Assembly: GCA_008711295.1 (NCBI GenBank)
Contig: VUYV01000180.1
Coordinates: forward strand, 165,420 to 229,419
Origin: Anarhynchus alexandrinus
Taxonomy: Eukaryota > Chordata > Aves > Charadriiformes > Charadriidae
DNA length: 64,000 nt
Direction of reading: 5' to 3'
Notes under the pieces: model-generated
The model's input: only the letters and a program-made list of their open reading frames with translations
Told to the model about the DNA's origin: nothing
Databases searched by the model: none
Position numbers and translations under genes: made by a program
Shown here: in pieces, positions 12,887 through 26,163 of the stretch
Position numbering within the stretch: the first letter of the stretch is position 1
Layout: each line of letters opens with the position of its first letter

Positions 12887-14286
12887 CTAGGTGATAGAAC
12901 ACAGAAGATGTAGCAAACCACAGAAAAACAACTTAGTCAATCTGACATGATCATAAAGACACTAATTTCCTAAAACATTATATCCCCTAAGTACTAAGCA
13001 AAAATTTTAACCTGTATTTTCAGTAAAACAGCATCTCACTTTTCCAGGTTGTGAGAGATACTTCTTCCACACATTTGTTCCTGTGCCAAGCACAGGAGTT
13101 CTACCTTTTTTCCCCACCTATAATAATTAAAGACAACCTTTAATGATAAGAAATAGATGTAGGAGACAGGCTTATCTAGTAGCCTTACGCTTCTCCATCT
13201 TCCCCAGGAAAGCCAGCATATAGCCTAAAATGTCATTCTTGAGTCTGTAAGCTACAACATAGGAAAAGTTATAAAATACAGTTTACTGATCTTCTCTCTG
13301 AAAAAGGCATAAAGTTGGTCTGAATCTAATATTAAAGCTGAGGCAAAAGTCACTTGGGAAACGAGCAGGAAGATTAACCAAAGACTACTGTAATTCCTTC
13401 AGTTAACTCCATTTTAACCTGTCACACTCCTCATCTGAGGTCAGCTTCATAACTATTATCTCAGAAAAACATGCACCATCAACAGCTTTTTCCCCTCTGC
13501 CTCATAGCACTGACGTGTGATACTGCCAGCCACTTGAGAGGGTCAAAATTACTTTACTTAAATGCAACCAGATTGGTGGCAGAATTGATCCAGGAAATGA
13601 ATGAAAGTATAAAGCTCCACCATGTGGACCCTGCTCCCACTGTCCTTTAAATCCCCAAGGAAATAAGGTACATGCTGAAACAAATAATTTAACACACTGA
13701 AATTACCCAATGTAAGCACAACGGCAATCATCATTAGCAAAGACGCTAAAGATCTCTCAAGAAAGAGGTGGACCATTTTTAGAAGAAAGCTCTTGCTTAA
13801 AGGTCTTCCAGAGCCTCTGGAATTTCTCTTCTTCCAGTGAGTAGCACACCTGGAACTGCTTCATTATAAAGGACTTCCTCCGAGGCTACTGCCTCCATTC
13901 ATTAAAATACTGAATTTGGGGATGAATCTCATGCAAACAGTTTGTTAACTGCTTAAGACAAAAAGTAAAAAGCAGCTTTCAAATGAGGCTCTGGGTAGCT
14001 GCCTTACAAAACTTGTATAACAACAGGATGGTTGAGGCTGGAATGCACCTCTGTAGGTCATCCACCCCCGACCTGCTGAAGCAGAGACACCTACAGAACC
14101 GTGGCCCAGAACCGTGGCCAGACAGCTTTTGGTATCTCCAAGGATGAAGATACTCCAGGAAACCTGTGCCAGTGCTTGGTCACCCTCACAATGAAAAAGT
14201 TTTTATTTCTGTTCAGATACAGCAATTTATGTTTGAAATAACCTATCATGGAGTAAGTAGTAAATAAAACTATTTATGGCCAATAC
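12887..14286 (-). other. ARHGEF7: ARHGEF7 intron with a CR1 fragment
   Basis: A 1.4-kb intron. A degraded minus-strand CR1 piece occupies about 14027-14220; the rest is unassigned. Confidence 0.85.
14027..14220 (-). mobile_element. CR1 LINE fragment (3' region)
   Basis: On the plus strand the sequence runs from GATGGTTGAGGCTGGAATGC through AGGTCATCCACCC, TATCTCCAAGGATGAAGA and CCAGTGCTTGGTCACCCTCA to a GTTCAGAT end. This is the reverse complement of the CR1 3' region. It is diverged, lacks the terminal octamers and carries a small internal duplication (AGAACCGTGGCC twice, near 14095-14120). Confidence 0.85.
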
Positions 14287-14365
14287 CTGATATTTCAAAT
14301 GCATTTTTATGGTTTTCACTGTCTTCTAGCTTTGCAATAGTCATTCCTGTCGTTGGCAGTTTTCC
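14287..14365 (-). CDS. ARHGEF7: ARHGEF7 exon: PH domain
   Basis: Residues 346-372 include GKLPTTGMTIAKLED and ENHKNAFEIS and form strands of the PH domain, which in the family binds phosphoinositides. The acceptor is TTTTAG after a run of T, and the donor is GTATTG. The final Gly codon is split. A degraded CR1 element lies about 70 bp downstream in the next intron. Confidence 0.96.
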
Positions 14366-17300
14366 CTAAAAAAAAAAACAGTAACACTTAAGTTAAATCC
14401 GAAACACATATAGAAATATTACCAAGTAAAGAATATATAAACTTCAAGCTCTGAACAAAGACATACACAGTCAATTGGCAGACACACACACACTGATGGG
14501 TTTGAAAACATTTAAAAAACCACACAAACACCTCATATTGGAAATTTTTAATATGCCCAACTTCTGCAAATGACACCTGTGACTTCAATGAATCTATTTC
14601 ATACCTATGCAGGCTATGAAATCCATACAAATAAAATAGTGGTCATCCATCAGAGCCTCTTGGAACAGAGACCTTCAGGGTCATCCAATATGACATGACT
14701 AGAGGCAATGGTGGGTGACTCATCTTTAAGCACACTGGCAAACTGGCTGATTAGCTCTCAAAATAAGGTTTGTGGTACAAGTAAATTTAGAAAGGAAGAT
14801 TTCACTAAACAAATGCATCAATCATTTACTGAAGATTTATGTCTCTAATAACCCCACTATTAAATTCACTCACAGAAATATTTGGGGAAAGAAAACAAAA
14901 GCAGTAAAAACACCTTTAAATTTGTAATGGTTCAGAACATCATAATTATTTTGCAGAAGATAACCTCTCATTTTAAACCCAGTCAAGCTGAAAAAAAAAA
15001 AAGAAGTCAGTTTAGGATAACTTTTTGACCCTTTAGAAACACAGAAGAATAAATAAGACTGAATATTTTCAGGATGAAAGGATTTACCAAAAATACAACT
15101 TTTCTTAAAGTTCTTTAAGATAGATCCTGTATTCTCCTGCACAGAAACTCTATTCAGCACATGCTGGCAAAAGTGCAAATACTATGTACTGTGGAATTTT
15201 GGCTCCAATGGAGGGAAAAAAAACCCACAATTTTTTTTTTCTTTTTTTTCCTTTTTCTTTCCTAATGACTGCAGAATGGACAAAGGTTTCTTAGAAGCTT
15301 GGAAACTAGAAATCATTTGGTATTCTGTATGCACAGGGCATGCTCAAGCCCAAGATGCCAAAGAGAAAGGAAGAGTTTTCTTGCAACAGCTTCCCCACTG
15401 AAGGAAAAACATGGTGGCGTCATGTACTACAAAGCAGCCTAAAATTCTCTCTTCTGTTTTTCCGTATTTGCTGGTTCATGAATCACACAGCATACAGCCA
15501 CACAGAGAGGTGCAAGAACTGCTGACATAGGTGAAAAGGGAATACGAGGATACACAAGGCAAAAGACTGGTGACAGAGAACAAAGATCACCTGAGCCACA
15601 TGGAGAGAAAAAGTATGAAGTCAGCAAAACACAGAGAAAATGGAACTGAACTCATGAATCATGTACATTCCAACAAAACTGCAAAGCCATCCTGTAAAGT
15701 ATGGTTTCTCTGCCCCTTGTGACTTCAGTTTACCACTGCTAAAAGTCCTCCTAATTAGCTCATGCGGCAGGTATCAGCACTATCAACCAGAACATCTGAA
15801 GTCTGTTGGTAACTGGAATATTCAGAAATACAGGGAGGGTGTAGTGTAAGATGCAGACTCCAGTGGCATCATTTCCATGGGAATGGCTGAGGGAGCTGCA
15901 TCATCTTCTGCCTGTATCCACCCCAGTTCTGAGACAAGAACTTCAGAAGAAGAGTCCAGGCAGCCCACGTTACACAATCCAGACGGACACAAAGAGCAAT
16001 GAAATAATTTTGCCTTGTTGCGAGTACATAGTCATTAATATTTGAGATGTTCTCAGTGTTGGGAAAATCATATGAGAGATTATAAGGAAATTAAGAGTTT
16101 TGCATTCACCAGAGGGTTGGGCAGCAAACATTAAGTTGGGCTCTGGCTGTGAGCAGAAGCTGAAGACAAATGCACAGAAAATTGTTTATTTACTGAACAA
16201 TGCTGTGCACCTGGCAGACAAGGTGAGAGAGAGGAGAAAGAAATGTGATGTACAAAGGGAGAGTAAAACCAAGCCTGACAGATTCATTGCTTATTTCACA
16301 TTGTTTGTTAACACACTATTATTTCCAGTCAGTTGCCTTTGTAACCAGTACACAAGAGTTGTTCTTCCACCAGAAATTCTGGATATGCCACTTGAGATAC
16401 AGAGGTCACCTGCCCTTTCTAATATCTTTTTTCCATCCATGTTAGGATAAAGCACTGGCCAAAAATTCTGACGAGCAGCATAATGCAAAGAGAAACTTGA
16501 TGGTGCGTTTGAACCACCTAATGCAACACAGTCTCAGACAAATGCAAGTACTACCATGGCAGGTAAGATAGAAATTAAAAAAATAATTTTGGAATTCAAT
16601 TGCTCTAAAAAAAAGTCATAATCAAAACTGGTCCTATTTTACCACAAACCAGGACACTGTGTGACTGGATGTAGCCAATCCCATAGGAACCCTGAATGAC
16701 TGCTCCAGCATTCCCTCACAGCAGACAAATCACCGCTCATGAGAAGGAACAAACTGCCCAAGAGCCTGATTTATCAAACCACATACAGCAGGTGAAATCT
16801 CAGGCTTCTTTTAGAACTTCTGGTGTTTTAATGTGGTGTTTGTAAATGACAGCATTCAGTCAGGGAACTTGCTTGAGAGCTCAAAGACCGTATCTACCAG
16901 CAGCAAGTCATGGATTTCTGAAGTGAAACACCTGGTCCTAAAGACCTGAAGGCCACATTGTATGCATTTCAGGGAGTGTTACACTTGGGCTGGGGCCACA
17001 GACTGAATGCCAGTTCATGTACTTGACCTGCTTCAGTAGTTGTAGCAGTTTAAGTGCACTTTTGGAGCATGCCTTCCAGCTCAGCTTCATTCAGAGGGAT
17101 TCCAGTCTATGAGCCCTGAAACTACTTCTACACTATGACTCAAAAATCACTAAGCAGGGAAAACTAGAAGATTCGTTTCAAAAGTGCTCTGCTCATTCAA
17201 AGATAAAACACTATTATAGACGCAGCTAAAGAAACAGAGGCAAGCTTAGGAGTGCTGTGTAGTTTTGGTAAGACTTGAGCAGCAGTCGGATGAGCACTAA

Positions 17301-17632
17301 CAAACCTATACATCAGGTACATGGGGGGGGGAATAAAAATAATATTCCTATGTAGATCTAAAAAGCTACCGATACTTCCTCTCATTAGCTACTAACAAGG
17401 TGAAAAAAACCCTTGCTGATAGTAACCACTAAAAAAAATAAAAATAAATCATACCGAGGCTTCTAGCCCAGAATTTTATAACACAGACAACCCATTCCTA
17501 TTGCAGAAACTACTTTTTATCTTTATAAAGGAAGGATTGTTAAAATTCTGCAAAGTTTTCTATGAAATACTATTTAGAAAAAAAAAACACCCCTCAACAC
17601 GTTTATGTACATATGTACATGAATTACTTTAC
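14366..17632 (-). other. ARHGEF7: ARHGEF7 intron
   Basis: A 3.3-kb intron. It contains a poly-T/C tract at about 15230-15262 and a (CA)n run near 14482-14493. The stretch 15270-16500 is less AT-rich and has several short open frames on both strands, but no protein or repeat family was recognised. Confidence 0.85.
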
Positions 17633-17719
17633 CTGATAGATAAACCCACTCATTCTCGGGCTGGCAGACAACATCAGCAAAATGTTAGGGAAGAGAAGAA
17701 GATACCTTTCATTCTTTTC
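17633..17719 (-). CDS. ARHGEF7: ARHGEF7 exon: PH domain with Ser340
   Basis: Residues 317-345 read [18 protein letters not shown] then a segment ending GFIYQ, the central PH-domain strands. Ser340, in PRMSGF, is a reported regulatory phosphorylation site in mammals and is kept here. The exon is 87 bp, phase 0-0, with acceptor TATAAG and donor GTAAAG. Confidence 0.96.
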
Positions 17720-19598
17720 CTTATAAAAAAAAGAAAATGAAGAAGTAAATATAACACCACAAGCCCTCTAGCCCCTTTTTCTGTTTTGTATTATTAAAAA
17801 CTACCATCAATGTTACAACTCCATAATTACTCCACAAATATTTGCTCCTGGCAAAATTAACTCTCCATTTTAATTACAGGAAAAAAAAAGCCTGTATTAT
17901 TTAATTTTTTATTTGAAAAGTGCTAGTAACACCAGCCAATACTTCTTCCTGGAGAGTACAGCCTAATATTTTAAAACAGAAATTTTACAGTCTGGGTGAA
18001 ATACTGACCTTATTTAATATAGTAACAACTGTTTAGCTGATTGCAGCAAAGCCAAAATTACCCATGGGATATACTTCTTAATATAATTTAGGTGGATGCT
18101 GTTACAGTCATGTCAAGACCGTGGTCTCTCAAATTGGAGAGATCGGATTTTTTAATGATGTTGGATTATGCCCCAAAGTAGAAAAAGAATATAAAAAAAA
18201 GTAAAAATGCTTATATTTGCAACAAAACCACTCATTACTTTCTTTTGGGTTTTATTTGCTGGTTTCACTTATGAAGTTGTCCTTTGTGGTTGTTTCGGGA
18301 GTATTTTTATGGAAGGAGGAGAATGTTTACTCTTAAATCTACCACTACAGACAAACAACAAAGAGGATCATTAAGATATGTTTTAATTTTAATGCCAAAA
18401 CAAATATATCCATTGACAAAGCCACCATCCCAATGTCAAGCATCTTTGCAAAACAATCCAAGTCCTTCCCAAGTTTTAATGTTTCTATCTGTTTTTCAGT
18501 AAACATTTACAAATGTCTAGATCATTTAAAAAAGATAAAACCAAAACCAATTGCTTTTGCACAAATTAAGCTTTTGTGTATCTAGTCAAAAAGCTGTAAT
18601 GCTATGCAGAAACTTCTAAAAGTCCATTACATTTGACATTTTAGCTCATGATAAGAGTGGAGGATGGTGTGGTGTTTTGTTTTTAAGACTACAAGAGACC
18701 TGACTGCAGAAGATGCACTATCAGCTCTACTGAATCTTACTGATTTATTTTAACGCCTAACAAAATATCTGACAGAAAAATATCAGGTGACCAATTTTTT
18801 AAATATTCAGTTGCATAAATGCTTTCTTCTTTCCTCATATTTATGGACATCTTTGTTCTAAGGGAGGAAACTGACTGAATGAGGTTGCAATTCAGAAGCC
18901 CCCACCAGGTTCAAAGCTTCATTGATTTTACATGGGAACAACTGACAGTGAAAACATGTCAGTAATCCCTGTAACATTTTCTTTCTGTTAGCACTTGCTT
19001 CTAAGATTATTTTAACAATATTTCTGGTAGGACAACCTTTTCTTTGTGTGTTTTGTTTGTCTGGTTTGTTTTTAAAAAGATCACCCCAGACTCTGCAGTG
19101 TCACCTTCAACTTTCTAATGTCTCTTCGTATTCTATTTCTCCAAAACCACTTGGTTCTCAAGCTTGTATTTCAAAATTTACTACTTGAGCAAAGTGCCCA
19201 AAACAGTGAGAAAAAAGTGTGCCTCAAACACCTTACAATACAAAACCTGAAAGCTTTTATTATTTAAAACATGCTGTAACAACTGCTATGTAAAATGATC
19301 CTGCAACATGGGAAAATCTTGTTTATTATGCACTTAGAAAACAATCCTGCAAAATCATCTTACAATGTATAACTGCTATATTTGGTTACATTCCAATAAG
19401 TTTTACACATGAGACCGCCCATCCTCAAGGAAATTTATTTCACGTTTTACAATAAAAGCCTTAAATTAGTAGAAAAAGATTTCAGTCTCAATTAGTATCT
19501 CTGAAGCATTCCGTTTATTTCTGCTGCATAATGATTATAATTATTTTTTTTTTCAAAATTGAAAGAAAGACCAACAGTAAAGATGAGAAGGACATTAC
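17720..19598 (-). other. ARHGEF7: ARHGEF7 intron
   Basis: A 1.9-kb AT-rich intron with donor GTAATG and acceptor TATAAG. Nothing was recognised apart from short A/T runs. Confidence 0.85.
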
Positions 19599-19745
19599 CT
19601 CACTTCCAGCACACTGAATCATGACCTGGGACATGTAAATCACATTGCCAAGTGTTTTAATATCCTCTCCCTCCCAACAACGGATAGCTTCCGTCAGTAT
19701 TTGTAGTTCAAGTTCTTTCCGTTTCCGTACTTCTTGACATTGTGC
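19599..19745 (-). CDS. ARHGEF7: ARHGEF7 exon: DH-PH junction
   Basis: This 147-bp, phase 0-0 exon encodes 49 residues (268-316), including [39 protein letters not shown] and CAGSE. It covers the DH-PH connecting helix and the first strands of the PH domain. The acceptor is TGTTAG and the donor GTAATG. Cys in CWEG replaces the Asn of the mammalian NWEG. Confidence 0.96.
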
Positions 19746-20673
19746 CTAACAAAGATAGGGAAAAATACCATTTCTGTCAACTCTATCAAATTTGGAGCAG
19801 GTTAAGGGTAGAAATACCACTAGAGTTGCATTTACTGTTTTGCCTGGAGTACACAGAAGACAGCACCTAACTGGAAGCATTTTCATATAAAGGACTATTA
19901 CCAGTATTTCTTCTAAAGCTAGTTTTGCTAACTTAACTATTGCTTTTCCTTTCAATACACTGACTTCAATTACTGTTCCAAATTCATAGTCATAGTCCTG
20001 TTTCTGAAATTTCTCCCTCCTTTACTTTTTAAATTTTTGTACTTCCAACAAAAAATGGCTAGGCTTAGCAGAAGACTAACACAGCTATCACGAATACAAC
20101 AAAGCATCTTTCTTCAGTAAAAAAAAGCTGTGCTGTGCAAACTGTGTGTACAACCTTGTGCTCCTAATTTTATTAAATGTCTCCAACCTGCTCTACTAGC
20201 TGTACTCCCGCTCATCTCATTTTATTTTTTCTCAACAAGAATTGTTTCCTCTCATTAGTAAAGCAACCAACAGAATGGGATCCCCAAACCTCTTCTGAAC
20301 AAAGACAACACTATATTTCTTCTTTAAAAAAATAAAAAATGCCAGGTTACCACCAGCACACACTCCTAACAGGAAACACAAAGTGTTCTTCAGAACACTT
20401 GTTGCTAGTAGAAAGGGAGATGAAGTGTGAGAGAGCAGACCAAGAGGTGCAGAATGCTTGCGTGGCTCTTGCATGAATAGCCTATTTGCTATAACTCCCC
20501 AGCAAGTTACCATCCTTAGGCTCTCCCCACAAACAGCATCAGTTTCCAGGCTTTCAAAAATTCCTTATATGAACATTTACAAAAAACCTTCACTTTTTTA
20601 AAGCAACACAGGGGGGTGAAATTAGAAAACACTCTACTTAAAATAAATTATCTATTTTTTTAATCAGTCTTAC
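19746..20673 (-). other. ARHGEF7: ARHGEF7 intron
   Basis: A 0.9-kb intron with donor GTAAGA and acceptor TGTTAG. No repeat or extra exon was recognised. Confidence 0.85.
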
Positions 20674-20733
20674 AGAAAGATTTTTGAAGGCAGTCATGGA
20701 TTTTTGGATATCTGGGCGATCCGGATGATAATC
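20674..20733 (-). CDS. ARHGEF7: ARHGEF7 exon: DH domain, last helix (60 bp)
   Basis: A 60-bp, phase 0-0 exon encodes residues 248-267, reading DYHPDRPDIQKSM then TAFKNLS, in the C-terminal helix of the DH domain. The acceptor is TTTTAG and the donor GTAAGA. Two prolines (HPDRPD) stand where the mammalian sequence has Thr and Gln. Skipping would keep the frame but cut the DH domain, so it is probably constitutive. Confidence 0.95.
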
Positions 20734-21650
20734 CTAAAAACAATGGAGAAAACATACAAAAACTTTAGTTCTAGTAAAACTAGTAAAACATTTTTAGAGG
20801 CTTAACTAAAAACAAATAAACAATTCTGTAAAATAGAAGTTGTAGAGCTATCTGCTCTCTTTTCACAGTCGTCTTATTCTTATATCAAACACTTGTAGTA
20901 AAAATCAAGAGTCATTTATAACATTCCTACTTATGCTTAAAATAGAGCCAAGGAAGTTTTACAAGACCTGGGGGACAAGAGATTTTGAAATCATAATAAG
21001 AAAGTGTTTATTTTAAAAAGTTTTATTTGGCATGTTAGCTTTGTCGAAAACTAGATTCCTTACAGACTTCGACAGACAGTCGATTGTCACTGACTGACAA
21101 ATCAAATTGTGTGACAAGACAAAGACCCGTACACTTTCTAGTTCTCTCCCTCCTTTACACTCAAAAAATCTAACCTATAAAATGCAAAGGTGGAAACTGT
21201 AGCTCTTCAAACACCTTCCCATATCGGAAAGATCAATTTTGGACAATGCTCAGTAGAAGTCAAAGGGACTATTTTGGTGATGTGTTCCTAACACCATCTT
21301 GTTAGGAACATGCTGAGGTCCTAAGATGAGAAGCAGCACTCCTACAAGATAAAGTAGCCTCAAGTAGTATGCAGGAGACACATTCAATGGCAAGTCAACC
21401 AAAGACCCTGCAAGAACAAAACTGTTCTAGAAGTGAAGATTAGCCTCCCAGGCTAGATTTACTTTAAAAGTTTAGCTCTTACAGGAAGTTTTATTGCACT
21501 CAGTTTTAAACCATTGCAGCCCATGTTTTAGAAGGCTGACGGAAGAGCAAACAAATGTAATTTTGGGTCCCATCATGTTTGACATGTACCTTTAAAATAA
21601 TTGTTGTCAAATCATCATTAAGCTGGAACATAAATGCTGATAAGATATAC
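20734..21650 (-). other. ARHGEF7: ARHGEF7 intron with inverted repeats
   Basis: A 0.9-kb intron. It holds a perfect 11-bp-stem hairpin at 21283-21310 and two adjacent short inverted repeats at 21069-21100. No transposon was recognised. Confidence 0.85.
21283..21310. repeat. Perfect inverted repeat, 11-bp stem and 6-nt loop
   Basis: TGTTCCTAACA is followed by the 6-nt spacer CCATCT and then its exact reverse complement TGTTAGGAACA. G-U wobble pairs extend the stem by two on either side in RNA, and GGAC/GTCC outside could add an outer helix. It is intronic. Confidence 0.9.
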
Positions 21651-21789
21651 CTCCATGTGCCTTTCAAGTTCTTTGAGTAACGTGGGGTATTTATCCAGAC
21701 GCATAAAAGGTTTGCTGAGGCCCGTGGTCAGTACAAGGATCCCAGGGCTGTTGGCACCTTTCATCTCCATGAATTCTCCTAGCTCCTCA
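21651..21789 (-). CDS. ARHGEF7: ARHGEF7 exon: DH conserved region 3 with Leu238/Leu239
   Basis: Residues 201-247 contain [27 protein letters not shown], and the TLLKEL helix. L238 and L239 are the residues replaced in the well-known exchange-dead mutant of the mammalian protein, and they fall at exactly these numbers in this model. This is the Rac/Cdc42-binding surface of the DH domain. The acceptor is ACACAG and the donor GTATAT; phase 0 leaves. A candidate alternative first exon at 26163-26078 also splices into this acceptor in frame. Confidence 0.97.
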
Positions 21790-24700
21790 CTGTGTACACA
21801 AGATATTTAAGCAAATTAAGATCAAATTACCAAGACAATTAAAATTACATTGGATTCTTCACTTCAGTCTTTCATCTGCAAAGAATTCTGCCAATAAAAC
21901 AAGAGGCCAAATTAATCAACAAGTAATCCAAGTATGACTTCAGTGCTGCAATCAGTTTCTGCATTAAATAAAATACAGGAATAATGACATTTGCAGATCT
22001 GGGGTCCATCCAGGGAACAACAGACATAGAACCAAACCCACTACTCTAGGCAACTGATGGTCAAAGACAGTTCTTAAATGCTACCCCATCTGAGCAACAA
22101 TTACAGGATAAAGCCATTTGCGCTATATTTTATTACTCAGCTCTTTATTCTAGTAAAATGACATCTGACCTTAGAGCTGGTTTACCCAGGTAATGTCCAA
22201 GCATGAGTCAAGCGGCTTCATATTTAACACAGCATCAATATTTTTAAGGTGTCAGGCACTAATGGGAAGACACAGAATGTTTCATACCTTTTTTCCTCCC
22301 ACAATTACATGTTTAATGACCTCATCTCACATATCCAAGGTGTTACTGAAAAATGACCAACTAACCAACAGCCATACAAATGTTAGACCACAGTAGAAAT
22401 AATTACTGTGCAATCAGTTCTCCAATGAGTTACAGTTTCACTGAGGGTGTACTTACACAACGCATTTGTTTTGACAGCAAAGCTGCTGTAAGAAATCCAT
22501 GCTCTTCAAGTATCATGAACTGCTACTTCCCCTATCCAGATGTTTTTTCATATTTGAACCATTTCCAAGAACTGTCCCCTCAATATTTTACATTAGCTCA
22601 GTTAAAAAAGCAGCACATCCTGGGTATTTCAGCTCACTCTGCTGTCAAGGAAACTTAAAATAGCTACATCTTCTGCTTGCTTACGAAGCAGGGGTTTCAG
22701 AGATCTATGGTGGAAGACAAGCTTTTCAAAAGTTTAAATGACCAGGAACAAAATGAACCCTCTCCATGGGAAAAGAAAGATTTGGCAGCACCTAAGCCGA
22801 TTTCCAGGCTTCAGAAAACACAAGTTGCAGAATAACATGGGATTCTGAAGACAAAATCTAAATAATGGAAATTCAGAAAGCTGTTTATTAAAAAGATAAC
22901 ATCATCTCACATTCAAGCTGTGTCATTCTAGACATCTGCAGATGGGGTTGCTCATGCTTTGAGTCCTTGTTATAGTAAATTAACTAGTTCTCAAAAAACC
23001 CACAACAAAAACCACTATTCTCACGTGACAGTCATGTAAATTCTACTCTAAGGTATCCTGAAAGTCTTTACTTTCTAGTGATTAATAACATTATGCCCCC
23101 ATAAGTCAGAATTACTACTTAATTTTTTTTTCCCCCTCCCTGGTTATTGGCATAATCTCATTTTTCAAAGGAAGCCTTAACCAGCTATCAGAGTCAGTAC
23201 TGTTAGGAAGTGTAAAAACAGTGTCAAAGAGCAATAAAGGAGGAACAGTTGTATATTATGGCAATGTTAACAAAAAGGGAAGGGCAAGGATCTCCAAACC
23301 TAGGGCATAGTGTTTCCATGCAGAAGTGAAAGCAAATCATGACATGCTCAATTTCCCTAGGAAAAAAATACTGATAGGATATACACATGCTCAAATTATC
23401 AGTGAGTCAGGGTATATAAAAGCATTACATAGATTAAGACAAAACAGACCTCCGTACCTCCCCCAAGACACACACACACACTTCTTCCCATTTCAGAACA
23501 AGTGACACTTTGCTTATTAATGTCATTTCTCAAAATAGATTAAGAGAGCAGAACAAGAACATTGGATGAGATGGTCATAGTTCATAAGTGCTTTACCCAC
23601 CATCGCAGACAGATCTCCTCACGCCTGCTAAAGCTTCCCCCCAAGTTCCCAGAAGAGAAGGTATTTCTCTATACAGTTTAATCCAATGTTTACCTATCTT
23701 CAGATTAATTAATTGGTATTTACTTAGACTACCTTGCTTAAACACATACAGCACTGTTTCAGGTTTTCATAACCTTAAACAACCTCTTTTAGAGCACTTC
23801 ATCCCCATTCTAAACAGGACCAGGCACTCCTCAGTGAACGTATTTGTGCCATTTCTGCTGTACTCAACCGCAGAGTCAAGAAAGCGGGTGAGGGGGATTT
23901 CCCAGCACCTGCGTCGCATTTTAAAGATGCAAAGAGAGGGGCTGGGCACCCTTGAGAGTGCCCACACCTCCACCAGGCAGACGTTGCTACATCCCTCTCA
24001 AGCGAGACGTGAAAGTGGTTTTAAATTTCAATTCATTGTGTAATGATGCTGATCATGTGTATGTTACTGCCTTCTTTTGTTTCATGCATCAATTCTCCTG
24101 GTAAGCACTCCCACACACATCAGTGTCAAAGTTAAGAGTACCCATGGTACTTGATATCTATCTTCAAGTAAACATTTAAATTCATTCTTTGCATTTTGTT
24201 TGCTTCAGCCAGGTGCACAGCCCCTGCTGCTTAACTTTATCAACTATTCCCTTTACACATTAACTGCCCCCCTTCCCCATTTCAGGCAGCACAACCCATA
24301 TGCATGTCTAAGCAGCTTCTCTTCTCTCCCCAACATACCAGTACACTCTACAGTATATGCCAATTGCAAATACCACAGGCCATTCAATTGTTCTGAACAG
24401 CAGTGATTTTTGCCTTTAGATTGCAAAGACACAAAAAGCCTCATTCCTAATTACTTTGACCATCTCCACACTGCTGGGCGCAGACAAGCGCGTTATATAA
24501 ATGGCATTTGCCGAGCTACCCATCAACACAATGCTTTTCTTTTTGTTCTCCACCCCCCCCTTTTTTTTTTTATTTAATGCCTCTCCAGTAGGAGGAACAT
24601 TGGTTACCATTTCACCCACATTCACATTTCCAATTTTCATTATCACTGTTCCATTTCTTCACGACTTCAGCATTATGAAACAGATGCGGGAGAAAACAGG

Positions 24701-26077
24701 AAAACTCACTGTAGCCTGAATTAAAATTGACTACTTGGAAACCTGAAAAAAAACCCCTGATATTATCTTGTTTTCGCTGTCTACTCTGCAATGCCTTTAG
24801 CTAAACACACTCTGTGGTTATGCAACGTTGCAGCAGTTTCCAGCCCATTCACTGCTCTTCAACACAGGATACTTGGTTGTTTATCACCTCCTTTTTACTT
24901 AATCACAGTATAGGAACCTACGGAGCAAGTTTAAACCGCAGCTCACTTGAAACGTACACTAAGTCCTGAAAAACATGCTTAGCAATGGCATCATCAGGAA
25001 GCCTTTTACAGGGAGCAGTGTTAACAGGTGTAATTAAAACTGAATGATGTAGTTTTCCTCCCAACATTCCCAAGAGCACACTGTTTTCTTTCATACACTT
25101 CTGCGCTTCCTTCCGACAAGTTTTGACATGCCAGCTCGTTCAAACTCTAGTATGAACACATACACACTCTTTTAATATAATAGTACCCCAAATTTTGTCT
25201 GAGCAGTTCCCATCATGCAGACCCAGTTAGCAGTCTACTCATGCTAAACCAACCTGCTACCTCTGCAGCTTCGTGGACATAAAATATCTGGCAAAATAAG
25301 CTTTGAGCTAAAGTAACGCCCAAAGTGAGCGTCCCTCATTTATTCACAAAGGAAAATACAATGCAGAACATAATGGAAAGGTTTACTTTCATTAAAATAT
25401 GGGTGGGTTAAAATACTGTTTGAATATGACAATGGTTTACAACTGTTTTTTTTATTAATGGCAGCTTAAAAGTCGGTATCTTTAGCTTAAGAGAGCAGCT
25501 GCTTTGCCAAAGACAATGGCTCTTTCATGTCACAATTTCAATTGATGCCTGCAAGTACCACGCTCCTAGGCAGCATATGCTAAATAAAACCCTGGCTCAC
25601 AGCTAAGCAGCATGTTTTTAAAAAAGGTATCATTTAGCTGAACAGGAAAAACTTTTGAACAGTGAAATCATCAACTTAGTCACACCTGCCTAAATAAGTA
25701 GCTTTTCAGAAAGAGGCAGCTGAGATTTTAATTCACCACTTGCCTCATTGTACAGAATAAAATGCAGAGAAGCATACAAAAGTACTGTGCTTCATTTATC
25801 CTGAAATCTTGAGCTGAAGAGTCATCCCTACTCCAGACTAGAGTTAGTTCACAGCTTGAGATATTTTAAAGATCACAATGAAAAGTGTCTTTAAACCCTA
25901 TTAATATATTCAAATCTTTCTTAGTACAGCTGCCTCAAAAGCTACAAATCAGACTGGGGGGAAGGAAGAAAACAAGTTCAAATGTGCCTACAGTAACAGG
26001 GAGGGGGGGGAAGCCATTTAAACATGAGGAAAGCATATCCAGGAACTAGAACGTATACGTTTAAAATCACAACTTAC

Positions 26078-26163
26078 ACTTCTGAAGTAGGTGTCTGTTT
26101 GTAATAGATGGAGCACGAGCTATCACTGCTGAGGGGTCTGAGGACTGCACACAGGCACCGCAT
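26078..26163 (-). CDS. ARHGEF7: Candidate alternative first coding exon of ARHGEF7
   Basis: On the minus strand an ATG at 26163-26161, with A at -3 (CAAAATGC), opens 28 codons reading MRCLCAVLRPLSSDS then SCSIYYKQTPTSE. It ends with GT before a canonical donor GTGTAAGT, of which GTAAGT is the donor hexamer. The two leftover bases plus the first base of the exon at 21789 make a Val codon, and the frame continues [11 protein letters not shown] in the DH domain. The product would lack SH3 and the first DH helices but keep L238/L239, PH and the GIT-binding segment. A TTAAAA element about 50 bp upstream and TGATGTCA about 115 bp upstream suggest a promoter. Frame-compatible by chance is 1 in 3, so transcript evidence is needed. 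Confidence 0.45.

Noticed and set aside
12696..12902. Using the open frame ends as the PH exon limits
   Set aside because: Splice sites at 12886 and 12747 give the exact family sequence; residues outside are intronic.
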